From assembly GCF_036850765.1 (NCBI RefSeq), contig NC_089494.1, positions 54,081,809 through 54,145,808 of the forward strand: a stretch of 64,000 nt of DNA. Reading direction: 5' to 3'. This DNA is from Saccopteryx bilineata (taxonomy: Eukaryota > Chordata > Mammalia > Chiroptera > Emballonuridae). Made by a program: the position numbers and the translations under genes. The notes beneath the pieces were generated by a model, which saw only the letters and a program-made list of their open reading frames with translations, made no database searches and was not told where the DNA came from. Of this stretch, positions 1-12,270 are shown in pieces; within the stretch, counting starts at the first letter, position 1, and each line of letters begins with the position of its first letter.

Positions 1-306
1 TCATCCTATAGATTATTCCCTTACAACAAAAACACACAAAGTTGTGTGACAACTAATTATCCATATAGATTTAAAAACAGGTCCTATTGTTATATCTTAC
101 CTAAAAATCAATTCCAAATGAATTGAGAACTTAGAAGTAAAAGTGAAAACTTTAGAACTTAAAAAAAAATAAATTCTTATAAAATTACAAATAAGGAAAT
201 ATTTCTTAAGCAAGAAAGATAAAGTGCAGTTTATAAAGAGCTGAATGATACTTTTAATATATTAGTATTAAAAGCATCTATTCAGAATATATGCCATTAA
301 AAAAAC
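1..306. other. AT-rich non-coding stretch
   Basis: AT-rich sequence with no long reading frame and no repeat that I recognise. It ends at the poly-T tail of the SINE that follows. It could be more of the old L1 seen on the far side of that SINE, but I cannot align it. Confidence 0.4.
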
Positions 307-721
307 TTTTTTTTTTTATAGCAGAGACAGAGAGACAGAGAGAGGGACAGATAGGGACAGACAGACAGGAAGAGAGAGAGATGGAAAGCATCAATTCTTC
401 GTTGTGGCTCCTTAGTCTTCTTAGTTGTTTATTGATTGCTTTCTCATATGTGCCTTGACCGGGGGGCTATTTCAGAGCAAGTGACCCCCTGCTCAAGCCA
501 GCAACCTTGGGCTCAAGCCAGTGACTTCTGAGCTCAAGCCAGAGACTATGGGGTCAATGTCTATGATTCCACACTCAAGCCAGCAACCCTGAGCTCAATC
601 CGGTGAGCCCACGCTCAAGCTGGATGAGCTCCGCGATCAAGCTGGCAGCCTCGGCATTTCGAACCTGGGTCTTCTGTATCCCAGTCCAACACTCTATCCA
701 CTGTGCACAGCCTTGTCAGGC
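307..721 (-). mobile_element. tRNA-derived bat SINE (Ves-type), reversed
   Basis: On the plus strand this starts with a T run (about 307-318) and a purine-rich GACAGAGAGA-like tract, and ends with CTGTGCACAGCCTTGTCAGG. That is the reverse of the tRNA-like SINE head. The middle holds repeated variants of 'ctcaagccagcaacc', internal duplications typical of the longer form of this SINE. It is non-coding and would have been copied by L1 proteins. Sequence decay suggests a moderately old copy. No clean target duplication is visible. Confidence 0.8.
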
Positions 722-739
722 TAAAATAGAAAAACTTAA

Positions 740-1520
740 GTCACAAACTGGCAAAAAACATTTATAAACATATAATTAACAGAGTTTTAGAATCTAGAAT
801 GTTTAAATAAAATCTCTAATCAATAAGAAATGAAGAATGAGATAGAAAAATGGGAAAATCACAAATAAGTAACCTTGTTAGCAATCAAAGACATGCAAAT
901 TAAAACCACAAGGAAATACCATATTTTACTTTTCAGTTTGTCAAAATTTTTTAAACTTGGAAAGTATTGAGTCTTGGCAGATTTGGAGCAACAGAGCTGT
1001 CAGCCATTGCCTGTGGGTTAATAATTTGTGCAACTACTCTGGAAAAAAAATTTTCTTCTGGCCCAGCAATTTCACTTTTAGGTATATGATTTAGAAAAAC
1101 TGTTGTATATGTACATCTGGAGACATGTACAAGAACACTACAAAGGTTTGCCCACAACAACAAAATGCTGAAAACAACTCATATACACATAAATTATAGA
1201 ATAGTAAAGTGAACTGGTGTCACACAATGGAAACTATACCACAGTGCAAAGGAAAGACCCACACCTCATTGTCTGCATAGATGAACCTGGAAACACAATG
1301 CAGAGTGAAAAAAGCAAATCACAAAAGTGAGTATGTGAACCCAATTAGAACTGTTCAAATCCAGACACACTGAAGTAGGAATTTCTCCAGTAACAAAGTG
1401 ATCGAGAAATGCCATGAATTTTAAAAGAAAAATGAGTGAGCATCCACACAGCAATATCACTGTTACCCCTGGCTGAAGGAAATAGTATGGTCATAAAAAC
1501 AAAAGATGGTATTTTATTTG
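740..1520 (+). mobile_element. Old L1 fragment (3' part of ORF2)
   Basis: The stretch carries the worn hallmarks of a mammalian L1 ORF2 end in the plus direction: 'agacatgcaaattaaaaccacaaggaaatacc', a degenerate 'cccagcaatttcact..taggtatatga', 'atggaaactatacc', and 'gatgaacctggaaa'. All frames are broken. It is much more diverged than the L1s at 16, 31 and 40 kb, so it probably predates bats. The SINE at 307-721 abuts its left side. Confidence 0.65.
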
Positions 1521-1689
1521 TTAGAGGATTAAAATAAATTCTTAAATTTTCTTCCCTTGGAAAAATTACTTTCTGTGAAATATCAAAACAAAACAAACGT
1601 AGCTTAATTTCTGAGAATTTTGTGAGGTGCTTTACACCGTGTAGCACGTGCCACACTCCACACAATGCAGTGCTCCCACTCAACACGGT

Positions 1690-2160
1690 GGGTGCTGTTT
1701 TTCCTTCTCGTCGGAGGGTCTCAATTAACTCATGACCCCGGTGTGTTCAAAGCCTGAAATGACTTTGCTCCCCCTGCAAGTTGTAATTGTGTAATACTTG
1801 CTTGTAAAGGAAATTGATGTGATCATGTCTGGCTAGCAGGAAATTAAGCAGATAAGTGGTCAGGCCATTACACGCAAGCTGTAATGAGCCGGCAGCTGGA
1901 TTCCTTTCTCGGCGTGTCGTAGTCCTTCATTTTGCTCCATGGGCTTTGGATTTTATCTTTAGCACCATTTTCATATTATCATCATCATATGTTATTTTAA
2001 TTATTTTTAAATATTGAAATTCTTTAAAAATGTTAGAATCATTATTTAAAAAAAACACTTTAGCAGGTAAAAGAAAAATTTGACAAAACTTCACATGGAG
2101 AACTTGTAAACTTTCATTGTCCAAAAGGTGCTAATTAACTAGAGCAAAGATTTTTCAAAC
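1690..2160. promoter_or_regulatory. Candidate conserved non-coding element A
   Basis: This block has no recognisable repeat, keeps several CpGs (ccggcagctgg, cggcgtgtcgtag) in an otherwise CpG-poor AT-rich setting, and is dense in TAAT/ATTA homeodomain cores, CAGCTG E-boxes and AATTAACT-type sites. Such texture is common in developmental enhancers. No sequence motif proves function. Cross-species conservation would decide it. Confidence 0.3.
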
Positions 2161-2529
2161 AATAGCCACAACAACATTTTTATTAAATCTGGAACCACAA
2201 GACAAATTTATAGCCGTTAATTATTGTAGAAGGATGTGTTCTCCCCTTTTTGTATTTGAAAAAGGAAAGATTTCAGTGCATAAAAACTTTAGAGTCATCA
2301 CTGAAACTTCATAAAACCAAGGGAGCACAATTTTCACATCTGTAACCCACATAAGATTTCACTAGATAGTGTGTTAGATGAACATTAACACAAACATAAA
2401 CTATTACATCCTGCAATGTTATTCCTCAGATACAGATAAATCTATCTCAGCATCTACTTATCAGGTATATGTTTAAGAAATTAAAATTCCTATTTTGGAT
2501 ACGCAAAGAAAAAATTTTGAAGGTCTTTG

Positions 2530-2870
2530 GAAAAGAGTATTGTATAATGAAGCGAAGTCCAAAAGCTCATATTCAACTTCTCTTTGCCATTGTCTAAGTG
2601 TGAGATCTTGAATAAGTAATTTTACTTTTTTCTGGGATAGAATTTCCTCATTTAAATTCTTTCTTATACTGCTTCTATTCTAAAATTTCCTCTTTTGTCT
2701 TTACTCTTAACTAAAAATGCTATTTAAGCACATAACACAAGTCTTTGTGTGGGGAGGGTGGGGTTGCAGTACTATGAAGTCGTTAGAGGGCTCACCCTGG
2801 TGACACTAATGCCCAGCATCTTTGCATACACAGTAGATGCTCCACAACTATTTTAAATAAATAAATGAAT
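2530..2870 (+). repeat. MIR/L2-like ancient SINE remnants
   Basis: Around 2530-2660 there is a weak match to the MIR core, with 'gtgagatcttgaataagtaatttta' and 'ggatagaatttcctcattt' standing for the MIR 'tgaccttgggcaagtcactt' and 'cctcagtttcctcat'. Around 2815-2870, 'cccagcatctttgcatacacagtagatgctcc' followed by TAAATAAATGAAT resembles the common 3' tail of MIR/L2. Very diverged. Confidence 0.4.
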
Positions 2871-2953
2871 AAGTAGCTCAAGATCAATGAAGCTAACCAA
2901 AGCTTTTAATTTGCCTAACAATTTGTGAGTTTTCTTTTATTAAAATATTATAG

Positions 2954-3337
2954 AGGGCCCTGGCCGGTTGGCTCAATGGTAGAGCGTCGGCCTGGCGTGC
3001 GGAAGTCCAGGGTTTGATTCCCGGCCAGGGCACACAGGAGAGGCACCCATCTGCTTCTCCACCCTTCCCCCTCTCCTTCCTCTCTGTTTCTGTCTTCCCC
3101 TTCCGCAGCGAGGCTCCATTGGAGCAAAGATGGCCCGGGCACTGGGGATGGCTCCTTGGCCTCTGCCCCAGGCGCTGGAGTGGCTCTGGTCGCAACAGAG
3201 CGATGCCCCGGAGGGGCAGAGCATCGCCCCCTGGTGGGCAGAGCGTCGCCCCCTGGTAGGTGTGCCGGGTGGATCCCGGTCGGGCGCATGCAGGAGTCTG
3301 TCTGACTCTCTCTCCCCATTTCCAGCTTCAGAAAAAT

Positions 3338-3375
<38 letters not shown>
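2954..3375 (+). mobile_element. tRNA-derived bat SINE (Ves-type) with (TA)n tail
   Basis: The head reads as a tRNA-like promoter: an A-box-like 'ggctcaatggtagagc' and a B-box-like 'ggtttgattccc', so it would be transcribed by RNA polymerase III. A CT-rich part and a 'ctggagtggctctggtcgcaacagagcgatgcc' body follow. The tail has become a (TA) microsatellite (about 3341-3379). A 9-bp target duplication, atattatag, flanks it at 2945-2953 and 3376-3384, although the right copy merges with the TA repeat. It retains several CpGs, so it is fairly young. The long frames here in both directions are chance frames in the SINE. Confidence 0.9.
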
Positions 3376-3384
<9 letters not shown>

Positions 3385-3837
3385 CAAATTATGTGTATAT
3401 ATTTTAAATTATCTGATTTTCTAAAGGTAATTTCTTTTTTTAAATTTCTTACCTATCCAGATTTCTGGCACACTCATAGACGAGCATTCTACACTGACTG
3501 GAGTTTTGAAACAGTTGAAAGGAACTGAGTAGAGAGCAAGTATTTACTTTTCTCATTGGCATTTTATTGGCCAATTAACATGCCTTCTATCCATTCACTA
3601 AACAACCTTGGCATGTTAATTCTCCAACTCTGGTCTCTGGCTCTTTTGAAAAATGGGAATAACAAAGTTGACCTGTTTCGAGGAGGAAATAGCTATATAG
3701 CCATAAAAGTTAAAATTCATCAGTAAGCCTATGAAAGATTAATTTCTAATACCAATCAGTGAGAGGTATTTACTGGGTTGCTTCTCTTGGGGAAAACTTC
3801 TGGCAATGAAATAGTACCCATTAAGAAATAAGGGTTT

Positions 3838-4231
3838 CAGCCCTGGCTGGTTGACTCAGTGGTCGAGTATTGGCCCAATGTGTGGATGTCCCAGGTTCGA
3901 TTCTAGGTCAGGACACACAGTAGAAACAACCACCTGCTTCTCCACCTCCCCTCCTTTTCTCTTTCTTTCTCTCTCTCTTCTCTTCCCACAGCCATGGCTT
4001 GATTTGTTTGAGTAAGTTGGCCCCAGGTACTGAGGATGGCTTTGTGGCCTCTGCCTCAGGCATTGAAAAAAATGGCCCAGTTGCTAAGCAATGAATGGAA
4101 CAATGGCTCCAGATGAGAGGAGCATTGCCCCTTAGTGGGTTTGCCAGGTGGATTCTGGTTGGGGCAACATGTGGAAATCTGTTTCTATGTCTCCCCTTTT
4201 CTCACTAAAAAATAACAATAGAAAAAAAAAT
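3838..4231 (+). mobile_element. tRNA-derived bat SINE (Ves-type), older copy
   Basis: Same architecture as the SINE at 2954 but more worn. It has a head 'gccctggctggttgactcag', a B-box region 'ggttcgattctagg', a CT-rich stretch, and the body ending 'tctgtttctatgtctcccc', then an A-rich tail with AATAACAATAG. It is flanked by aaataagggttt (3826-3837) and aaatatgggttt (4232-4243), an 11/12 target duplication. Confidence 0.88.
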
Positions 4232-4249
4232 AAATATGGGTTTTATTCT

Positions 4250-7200
4250 TTCCACAGTTGCCCAAGTTTGTTTGTTTAGAGGGGTTGTTGCTTGACGTGG
4301 GTTTTTTTTTCCTTTTATCTTTCTTTAAAAGTTTGGAAGCCAGATTATTATCCTTGTACCTGCTGGGTATTGTACCCTTCAAGGTCAAGTTGTTTTTTTT
4401 TCATGATTCATCAACATAAATGACGAAAAGGTGAGTAAATTACAGTCCAGAGGCAGGTTCTTCGTGGAAAAAAAATTAGCACTGAATTTTTTTTTTTTTG
4501 GAAGTTGAAACAGAGTATATCTAGACAATTATTGCTCAATTTTAGACTAAACACTGTTTAAAGGCATAATTGCAAAGTTATGAAGTTATTATATCAAAAA
4601 TACATCATCATTTTAAATATCATATCTAGTTTTAATAAACAAGTCATAAAACTAGAATGTTTCCTCTTTCCCTAGAGGTTTTTCTGACCATGGTAATTAA
4701 TCTTAACATCTGTTAAGGTCACTTACTTTGTGAATTAATAAATTATCAAATAGCAGGGCTATAAAAGAGCGACAATTGCCTGTACATGGTTCACCATATG
4801 GCCCAATTCAATACTAATATAGGAGAAGCCACGTGCTTAGTAAACAATAGGCATATTATAGCCGGTGTTAACAAGAGTGCTCTTCTACAAGCACTGGAAG
4901 TACAAAGTCATATAATGATAAATTTTGGCCTCACAAAGATGAAGCTAATATCATTAGCTATTTATTGCAATGGAACCTAAATCTTTTCAAATTAAACTCA
5001 TGATGGATTTTAATCACTCGGTTAATGTTGGTAAATGATTATGCCTCAAGCCATCATGGTAATGATCATTATTAGCAAGACTATTTTTACAATGTTTTTA
5101 ATGTTTAAAATTAATTGAGAAGTCAAGAGTCATTAAATCATTTTTTCCTGCAGCAGACTTAAAAAGATGCACATACTTCACATAACTACATTTTAAAAAC
5201 AAATGCTGAAAAGGCAATAGGAAAAAAACACACAAGAAAATCTAGCTATTGTCTACAGCGCCGCCAAGTGACCAATCTCAAAATTCCATGTAGAAGCAAA
5301 AAGGCAATTGCATCAAGAACGCTAGGTATTTGCAGAAGAGACCAGAGTGAGAACCTCAGATGGATGCTCTTTGTTGACCTATGATGAGTCTCGAAACTCT
5401 AAGAAGTCTACTTCCACCTCTAGAATTACAAGGTTCAGAACAATAGAAAATCTCAGGAATCAACAATGTGTTGCCAGAGAGCCTACAATTCGCAGAATTT
5501 AAATCACAGATGGAGATTATTCCTTTAAACAGCAGCTATATTTTTAAATATAAGGAAAAATGTTTGAGCAAAAGTTTGACATTGCATATGACATGGTATC
5601 ATCTCTCAGCACAAAGAATAAAATGTGAACAAAAGAGAAAATTATACTACAATACTTGTATTATCATATCTCTTATAATCTGAGAAGTCTACTATCCTAA
5701 GTGTCAGTTTCATGTCCATAAAATGTTGAAATCAGACTAGATGATTTCTAAGTTACTTTACAGACCAGAAATCTTGTGGCAAGAATTACTTTAAGGCATG
5801 TGGTTTAACCAATTTTATGCATAAAAACATGTATGTAAATACTACACAGGATGCAATTACACTGTAATGGTCTAATTTGATAACATCTAAATTGAAGAAA
5901 AATAGAAACATAAATCCAGAAAAAATAATTTAGAAATAATTCTTACCAGCAATATTTAAAACATTTAGTTATTCATCTATGTATCAAGTATATCTTGGTT
6001 TCCAGCAATATGCCAGGCATGTTCTGGAGATAACAACATATCATAGAAACTAATTCTTCAAGATGGGTATCATTGATAGAAGGAACTCAAAACTAATTAC
6101 AAAAGACTAAAGGAGATGTGGGTTGAAAAAGATTGAAAATGTAGATTAGTGCCAAGGAATATGCAAATCAATCGATAGACTAAAGTATCTGACCCCACCC
6201 TATGAGCTCTTCCTGGAATTGCTGTTTTTATTCTTAAGCCAAGTCATAAACTGAAAAGCAACCAACCAACCAACAAACAAAAATGACTAAGGGAATGACA
6301 AGTTTGAACGAGTAATGGAAGAAACTTAAAAAGGAGATAAATATAAACCACCTTACTGTATAGATGGCAAAACCAGGTCTAAAAATAGAAAAATGATGAG
6401 GAGTTTGGTATCGTTTTCCAGTGCACAGAGAGATAAACATGGGAGCAAGCAGTTAGAAGGAATTGGGAAAAGGAAACTTTAGATTGTATCAGGAAAAAAG
6501 CTTCCTGTCAGAGTAAATCATTAGCTTAATACCATCACTTAGGAAGTGTTAGAGTTTCCGCTTGGTGATCTGTCGGGAGCCCACTGACTGGAGCTCCGGG
6601 ACCTGTATTCTTAGAACCCCAGCAGGACAGTGTGGGCTGCTGATGCCTCTCAGTCTCTCATATACACTCGGCAAATCCTAAGGATTGGAATGGAAAATCA
6701 TGAAGTTGGAGGGGGCAAGGAAAAGCAGGTGTTTCTTAGTGTAATATGGAATTAATTGATGAAGTTTTTCAAAGTTACAAACTACTCAAACCATTTTTTC
6801 CCCTTTTACTTGTTTCTCTCCCCTTGGTTGGAATCATGGGAGTAAACAGGCCTGACATTCTCTTTCTCTGAGGAGACACCTGGGTTGTTAACACCAGTTC
6901 TTAACACCACTGAGTAGACATATGTAGGAAACATTATTTAAAAAAAGAAGTCAATGCTTGTCATACATAACAATTCAAATTCTCGGTTTTCTCTTGTCCT
7001 GAAATAAGGAAATCATGCAGCAAAAGTCGTCTGGCCAACATTAGTTAGTTCAAGAATGTTCAGTCTGTCTGATTTCCTCTGCCTTGTCTGCATCCTCACA
7101 TTCCATTACAATGTCCTCCAGAATCGGAATCGATTGGACAGGTGCAGACTCTCAGTCAGCCCATACTTACTTACCCTTACATCTAATCTGACCTAGCCAG

Positions 7201-8714
7201 TGAGGCACTGATATTATCTCCTGTTGCCTTTTTAAAAGGACAGGAAATAAAAAAAGTTCTGCTGTCCCAGCAACTGCCCTTTGGGTACTATGACTAGAAA
7301 CCTCTGCTTGGCTCTCATTCCCAGCTTGGAGGTTAGAACCTACTTGTGTTATTCTCATAACTTCTGCCATGTGGTTTGACCTTGTTTCTCTTTGTTACTT
7401 ATATGACTTCTGACTTGAACCATATACCTTATTCCTAGAAAGATAATTGGCTGCACTGGTTTTGGTTTCCTGATATTTCCCCCCACTTTCCTTGACTTAG
7501 GCTATGACCCACCTGTTGATTCATAGAATTTCATCCTATTCTTTGCTTTGATCTATGGGGTAACTTTTAAAAATTATTTTAGGATTAATTTGCTCGGCTC
7601 TCCTGGGACAGAAACTCCTTCTAGTTTTCAGAACTGTGCCTAAGTATTTGTCTCATTAAGAAAAAAAGTTTTTTTCTTCTGTCAAACCGAGTATAAATAA
7701 ATCAACAGTGATATCTCTGCTGAAGTAATAGACAAGCTATTAGTTATTATTAGTCACTTTTATAGGTGAGGGTTTTTATTTTAATATTTATACTTTTATG
7801 CTAAGATTAAAGTAGTGGAATTTTGTTTTGTTTTGTTTTAATATGAGTGGTTAGAAATGTAGGTTCTAAGATAATCATATAACTGATATAGCCATTTGGT
7901 TTACTAGAGCATTATCTATCATAGCTTATTATGTGTATGCTATAATTTTTTTTTGCATAAGTAAATTATTATTTCTTTTAAGTACAGCTGGCATTCACAT
8001 TTTTCCAGGCTCCATAATTTGGAAATTTTGATCAACGGACAGGTAAATAGATGGTCTTTCTTGATGAGTTATAATTAAAGTACCAAACCCTTACTTATGT
8101 CAGAAAACAGATTGCCATAAAATATATATGCACATGCCTCACTTGGACACACATGATTTCAGGAGCAGAAAGTGCTTATAATAGAAACTTGCAATTCTAA
8201 ACTATGATAGAGTACAAATACTAGAGTTCCAGCACTTGATAAAATGATGTCACAACTTACAGAGATTCTTCGGTTTATAGAAATAATAATTTATTGCCCC
8301 CCTATCCACAGCTACTTCCGGAGAGCAAGTTGACAAGGACAGCACCAGTTAACATGATTGCCTAATTTCTCCTTGGTAATCTGCTTTCATTGTCAGAGCA
8401 TATGCCTAGAGTGTACAGAAGATATGATCTATGCATACATACTCCCTGCCCCACAGATTTGTGATGTGGGCTTCCAGGTCACAAGGACTTTGCAATGCTG
8501 TCTAACCCAGCAATTTTGTGCTTCTTTATTTAGTACGTACATCAGGAGCAACATCATTTTAAAAAGGCTTTTTTCAAGATCAGAACACAATCATTTAGAA
8601 TTGCATGAAATCAAGAAGAAAACTCCTCATCTCTAAATCATCATGCTATGCTTTATTATTTTTTTTTCTGTTTCTTTTCCTAAACATAGAAGGGCCTAGA
8701 ATAAAAGAAGCAAC
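4250..8714. other. Repeat-poor non-coding DNA
   Basis: About 4.5 kb in which I recognise no SINE, L1 or DNA transposon and no credible exon. The only frames are short, lack family resemblance, and are not flanked by splice-site pairs that make sense together. It includes the candidate conserved block at 4640-5140. Confidence 0.5.
4640..5140. promoter_or_regulatory. Candidate conserved non-coding element B
   Basis: A repeat-free, AT-rich stretch with a striking density of homeodomain-type cores: 'ggtaattaatctt', 'gaattaataaattatc', 'tttaatcactcggttaat', 'catcatggtaatgatcattatta'. It also has a nuclear-receptor-like 'aaggtcactta' near 4715. Nothing in it looks like a mobile element or an exon. 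This is the texture of deeply conserved developmental enhancers, but that is inference from composition only. Confidence 0.35.
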
Positions 8715-8723
8715 AGGAGAGCC

Positions 8724-9053
8724 TTGCCTGATCAGGCGGTGGCTCAGTGGATAGAGCGTCGGACTGGGATGCAGAGGACCTAGGTTTGAACCTTGAGATC
8801 GCCGGCTTGAGCGCGGGCTCATCTGGTTTGAGCAAAAGCTCACCAGCTTGAACCCAAGGTCGCTGGCTCGAGCAAGGGGTCACCTGGTCTGCTATAGCTC
8901 TCCCCTCCCCCCGTCAAGGCACATATGAGAAAGCAATCAATGAACAACTAAGGTGCCACAACAAAGAATTGATGCTTCTTATCTCTCTTCCTTCCTGTCT
9001 GTCTGTCCTTCTCTCTGTCTGTCTCTGTCACAAAAAAAGAAACAAATAAGTAA
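8724..9053 (+). mobile_element. tRNA-derived bat SINE, second head type, with target duplication
   Basis: The head 'gcctgatcaggcggtggctcagtgg...' has the A-box and 'aggtttgaacc' B-box of a tRNA-derived polymerase III promoter. It differs from the 'ccctggccgg' SINEs in this window, so two SINE subfamilies coexist here. The body contains 'cggcttgagcgcgggctcatctggtttgagc' and the tail CTGTCTGTCTGTC..CAAAAAAAG. A perfect 9-bp duplication, aggagagcc, lies at 8715-8723 and 9054-9062. It is well preserved and probably recent. Confidence 0.93.
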
Positions 9054-9062
9054 AGGAGAGCC

Positions 9063-10879
9063 TAGGTAGGACTGCCTCAGCTCTCTAGAAACCTTCTACT
9101 AGCATACACTGGTAATTCAGAGAGAAGAGGGCCGTGGAGACAGGATCAATGGGTTAGCCTAGGATGAGCTGCTGCTGTCCACTGCTCTTCTGGTTGCAAG
9201 TCTTATGAGGACCTTTAGAGTTTAAGAGGTAACCACTTGTGAGGGAAGAAGAAGGGAAAGAGGAAGGGAAAGGTATAGGCATGCTCCTGGAGAGAGAGTG
9301 CCTGCTTTTTGTAAATATCAGATCCTATACCTAAGTCTCAGACTCATGGACATTCTAGGAATGAAGACTTAATAATATCAAGTTCAATTATGTGTAATTA
9401 CCATTTTTATAAACCAACAAGTTCAAATGTTTACAGCTTCAGAAGATTTAACTACATAAAATCAGAACATGATAAGAAATTTCATTGAACTAGACATTCT
9501 ATTTGACACACATTTGTATTATATTAGAGCTTCACAAAACGCTGCAAGCTAGGGAGTATTATTATTCCCATTTATAGAGGAGAAAATAGTGTAATTTGAC
9601 AAAGTAGACAGTGTTATTAGGTTTTGGCTTAAACTTATGTTCTTATTGATCAATATCACCATGTTAAACTTAATTCTCTAAATAAAACTAAAGAAAAGAA
9701 CACACGTTCTTTTCACTGTGCTGTGCTGCTTTCTTAGACTGTTTCAGAGGTGATCACTCCACTTCTTCCTACACAGTTCATGAACTCTCTCTAAAATGTC
9801 CTTAAAAACAATCAAGTAGTCTCTTGTTAGACACAATATTTAACCCTCCATGGAAACTCACTGCTGTTAGATACAGCCCATTCTATTGTTGAATGGTTTT
9901 GTCATAAAACTTTTATTTCTATTGAGTCAAAATCTGCCTCTTCATGATTTCTATCTTTTTCTTATTTCTGCACTCTAAGAAAATCCAGAACAGGTCTAAT
10001 TGTTTATATCTTTGAAGTAAATGAAAGTAACTGTGTATCACCATGTTTCAATATCCTCGCTTCTTAAAAATACTCTTAAATCACAGAAATTGTTGATTGT
10101 TCAATTATGGTTTGTTCTGTAATAAAAACCATGTCAATGACATCCTTTAACTAACTGGAGAATATGACTTTGGTTACCTGCTTTTCTGGATAAAAGTAGT
10201 TTATAAGAAACTACTATGAATATGAACATGAAAAGGATATTCATGCAAAATATTCATACAAGACTGGGCTTGTATACATTTACTATTTAAAAATTTAGCA
10301 TAAATGCAAATGTACATAGGACAAGAGATTCCTGAATGGTACCATCAAGTTTGGCACCTTGGAATAAGCTATGTATTTGTCCTGTTTATCGGTTAGAATA
10401 TATGAGTGTAGTTGTTGAGGCATCAAATATGAATATAACAGAAAATATATAACCTCTATGATACAGCATGAACAATGCCATTTTGAAAAGGTTTTTTTAA
10501 GACTTGTTCTATAGTTAGGGCACATGATGTGGATAGGCCTGGGACTGAGGGAACCATATAGCATGGAGCCAAAGTATAACATGGCTTGATATGTGTGTGT
10601 GGAGGGGACAAGCTGAAAATGGACAATAAGAGTAGTGGTCTTAAAATACAGTGGAGAGGAAAAACTTCTAAATGGGAGGAGCTGAGAGCTATGCACCTGA
10701 CTATCCTTTAGATATGCAAGAGGAAGTGGCCCAAGGTCAATCTCACTAAAAATTTATTAGCAGTAACCAATTATCAGGATCTCGGAAGGAAAAGGACTAG
10801 AAAATTAGAGGCAAGAAAGTTTGTGGACTGGCATGTGAATAGACAATACAGGGAAGTAGGCAAAGTGTGATATTTTTAT
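9063..10879. other. Non-coding DNA with one MIR-like patch
   Basis: Mostly unrecognised sequence. Near 9510-9640, 'gagtattattattcccatttatagaggagaaaatag' resembles antisense MIR (the 'ttattatccccattttacagatgaggaaac' block). A 133-codon minus-strand frame at 10295-10696 shows no known domain, and the DNA around it has no gene-like features. The right end may belong to the ERVL relic that follows. Confidence 0.4.
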
Positions 10880-12270
10880 GTTACATTTTAGTGGCCACTA
10901 GATATCATCTACCCTGAAGAGGCATTTAACAATGAAGGAAACAAAATTACTTGCATATTAGCCATTCTTTATCAATGGCCACCCTAGAACCAACATATGG
11001 GTACATGAATGGAGTAGCCACAGTGGTAGTGATGGAGGCCATTAGTGAGCCCATCAGATGGACTTCCATTTAAAAGGCCAGTGTAACTACTGATGCTTTT
11101 GAATTTCAACAGAGTCCCTGAAATGATACTATATTTCAATGAAGCTGTTATAGCAAGTTGGCTACATTGGACCCTTTTATTCTAGAAAGGCCAATCAGGT
11201 TTGCCTTTTTTTCCTGCAGAGTCTCAGCCAGCACTGCTATTGTATTTTGGAACTTATGTAATGCCTTGATCCACAAGCATAGATTCTCTAAACAGCATAG
11301 CATCCAACCAGGGAACCACTTCAAAGCAAAGGAAGGCAAAGACATGAACATGGGATCCACTGATTTTATGATGTACTACATCATTCAGAAGCATCCAGCT
11401 TCACAGAGTGTTGGAACAGCTTTCTTTAGGCACAGCTGAAGCTCCAACTCAGAAGCAGAGCTCTGCAAGGACGGGGTTCCATTCTCCAGGATATAGTGTG
11501 TGCATTCAATCAGAAACTTCTAGAGGATGCTGTGTTCCTAGTAGGAAGAATACATGAATCTGGGAATCAAAGACTGGAAGCAGGATTAGCTTACCATCTC
11601 TCTCAGTGGCACACTGGGAGATCTTATGCTTCCCACAACTATCAACTCTTCAATGTTAGAGTTACTATTTTCGAAAGAGAAAATACTCTTTGCAGGAGAC
11701 AAAGACAAGAGAGGGTTTCATTGAACTACATTTTAGGGCTGCTACCTGGGCACCAGGACCAGCAGGCCAGAATAAAAATGACCATGGAAGGTCACCAGCA
11801 GTGTAATTTACCTTGACTAACAGGAATAGGTAAAGACTGCTTTTATACAACAGGGTCAGGGAAAAGTGTATGTGGAATCCAGGTGATCCACTTGGGTGCC
11901 AACTGATACCTTTTTGCTGCACTGTAATTGTTAACAGACATGCAGCAACCTGATCTGAAAAACATGGTTACCAAAGGCTGAAACATATAAGGAATAAAGA
12001 TTCAGGTAACTCCATTAGTTAAGGCACTTAGACATTTCAAGATGGTAGCTAAGAGTGAGGGGAATGTAGAATGCATAATGGAAGTCTAGGAGGATGAGTA
12101 CCAGTGACAGCCAGGAGACCAGCTGCAAAGATGAGAACTCTCATTCATCTCATCAACTGCCCCATAAATTTCCCCTCATGAAGAGAGGCCCATGGAACCA
12201 TGAAAGAGCTTTTCTATCAACCTAAATGGAGAGGTAGCTCTGTGTAGTATAAGGGGTGGGCTGTGGTGGT
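10880..12270 (+). pseudogene. Decayed ERVL pol/integrase relic
   Basis: The DNA resembles the integrase end of class III (ERVL) endogenous retroviruses. Landmarks in order are 'gatggaggccattagtgagcccatcagatggacttccat', 'ggctacattggaccc..ctagaaagg', 'tttgcctttttttcctgcagagtctcagcc', 'cttgatccacaagcatagattctctaaacagcatagc', and 'gggaaccacttcaaagcaaagga', which in ERVL encode the integrase core. Downstream, 'ctcatcaactgccccataaattt' with 'gaggcccatggaacc' matches the segment between pol and the 3' LTR. The frame survives only in pieces (a 93-codon run at 11158-11439). No env is expected in ERVL and none is seen. It is non-functional and old. Confidence 0.6.

Noticed and set aside
2957..3030. tRNA-like sequences at the heads of the SINEs
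   Set aside because: A and B boxes are present, but they sit in dispersed elements with long tails and A-rich 3' ends, and do not fold as complete tRNAs.
2893..3384. Several overlapping 80-123 codon frames on both strands
   Set aside because: They coincide with a GC-rich SINE and read its tRNA-like head and CT-rich body. No protein family resemblance.
10295..10696. 133-codon minus-strand frame
   Set aside because: No domain, no coding-like composition, no plausible splice or promoter context. Probably chance.
11665..11922. 85-codon minus-strand frame over the ERVL relic
   Set aside because: Shadow frame of the plus-strand retroviral relic.
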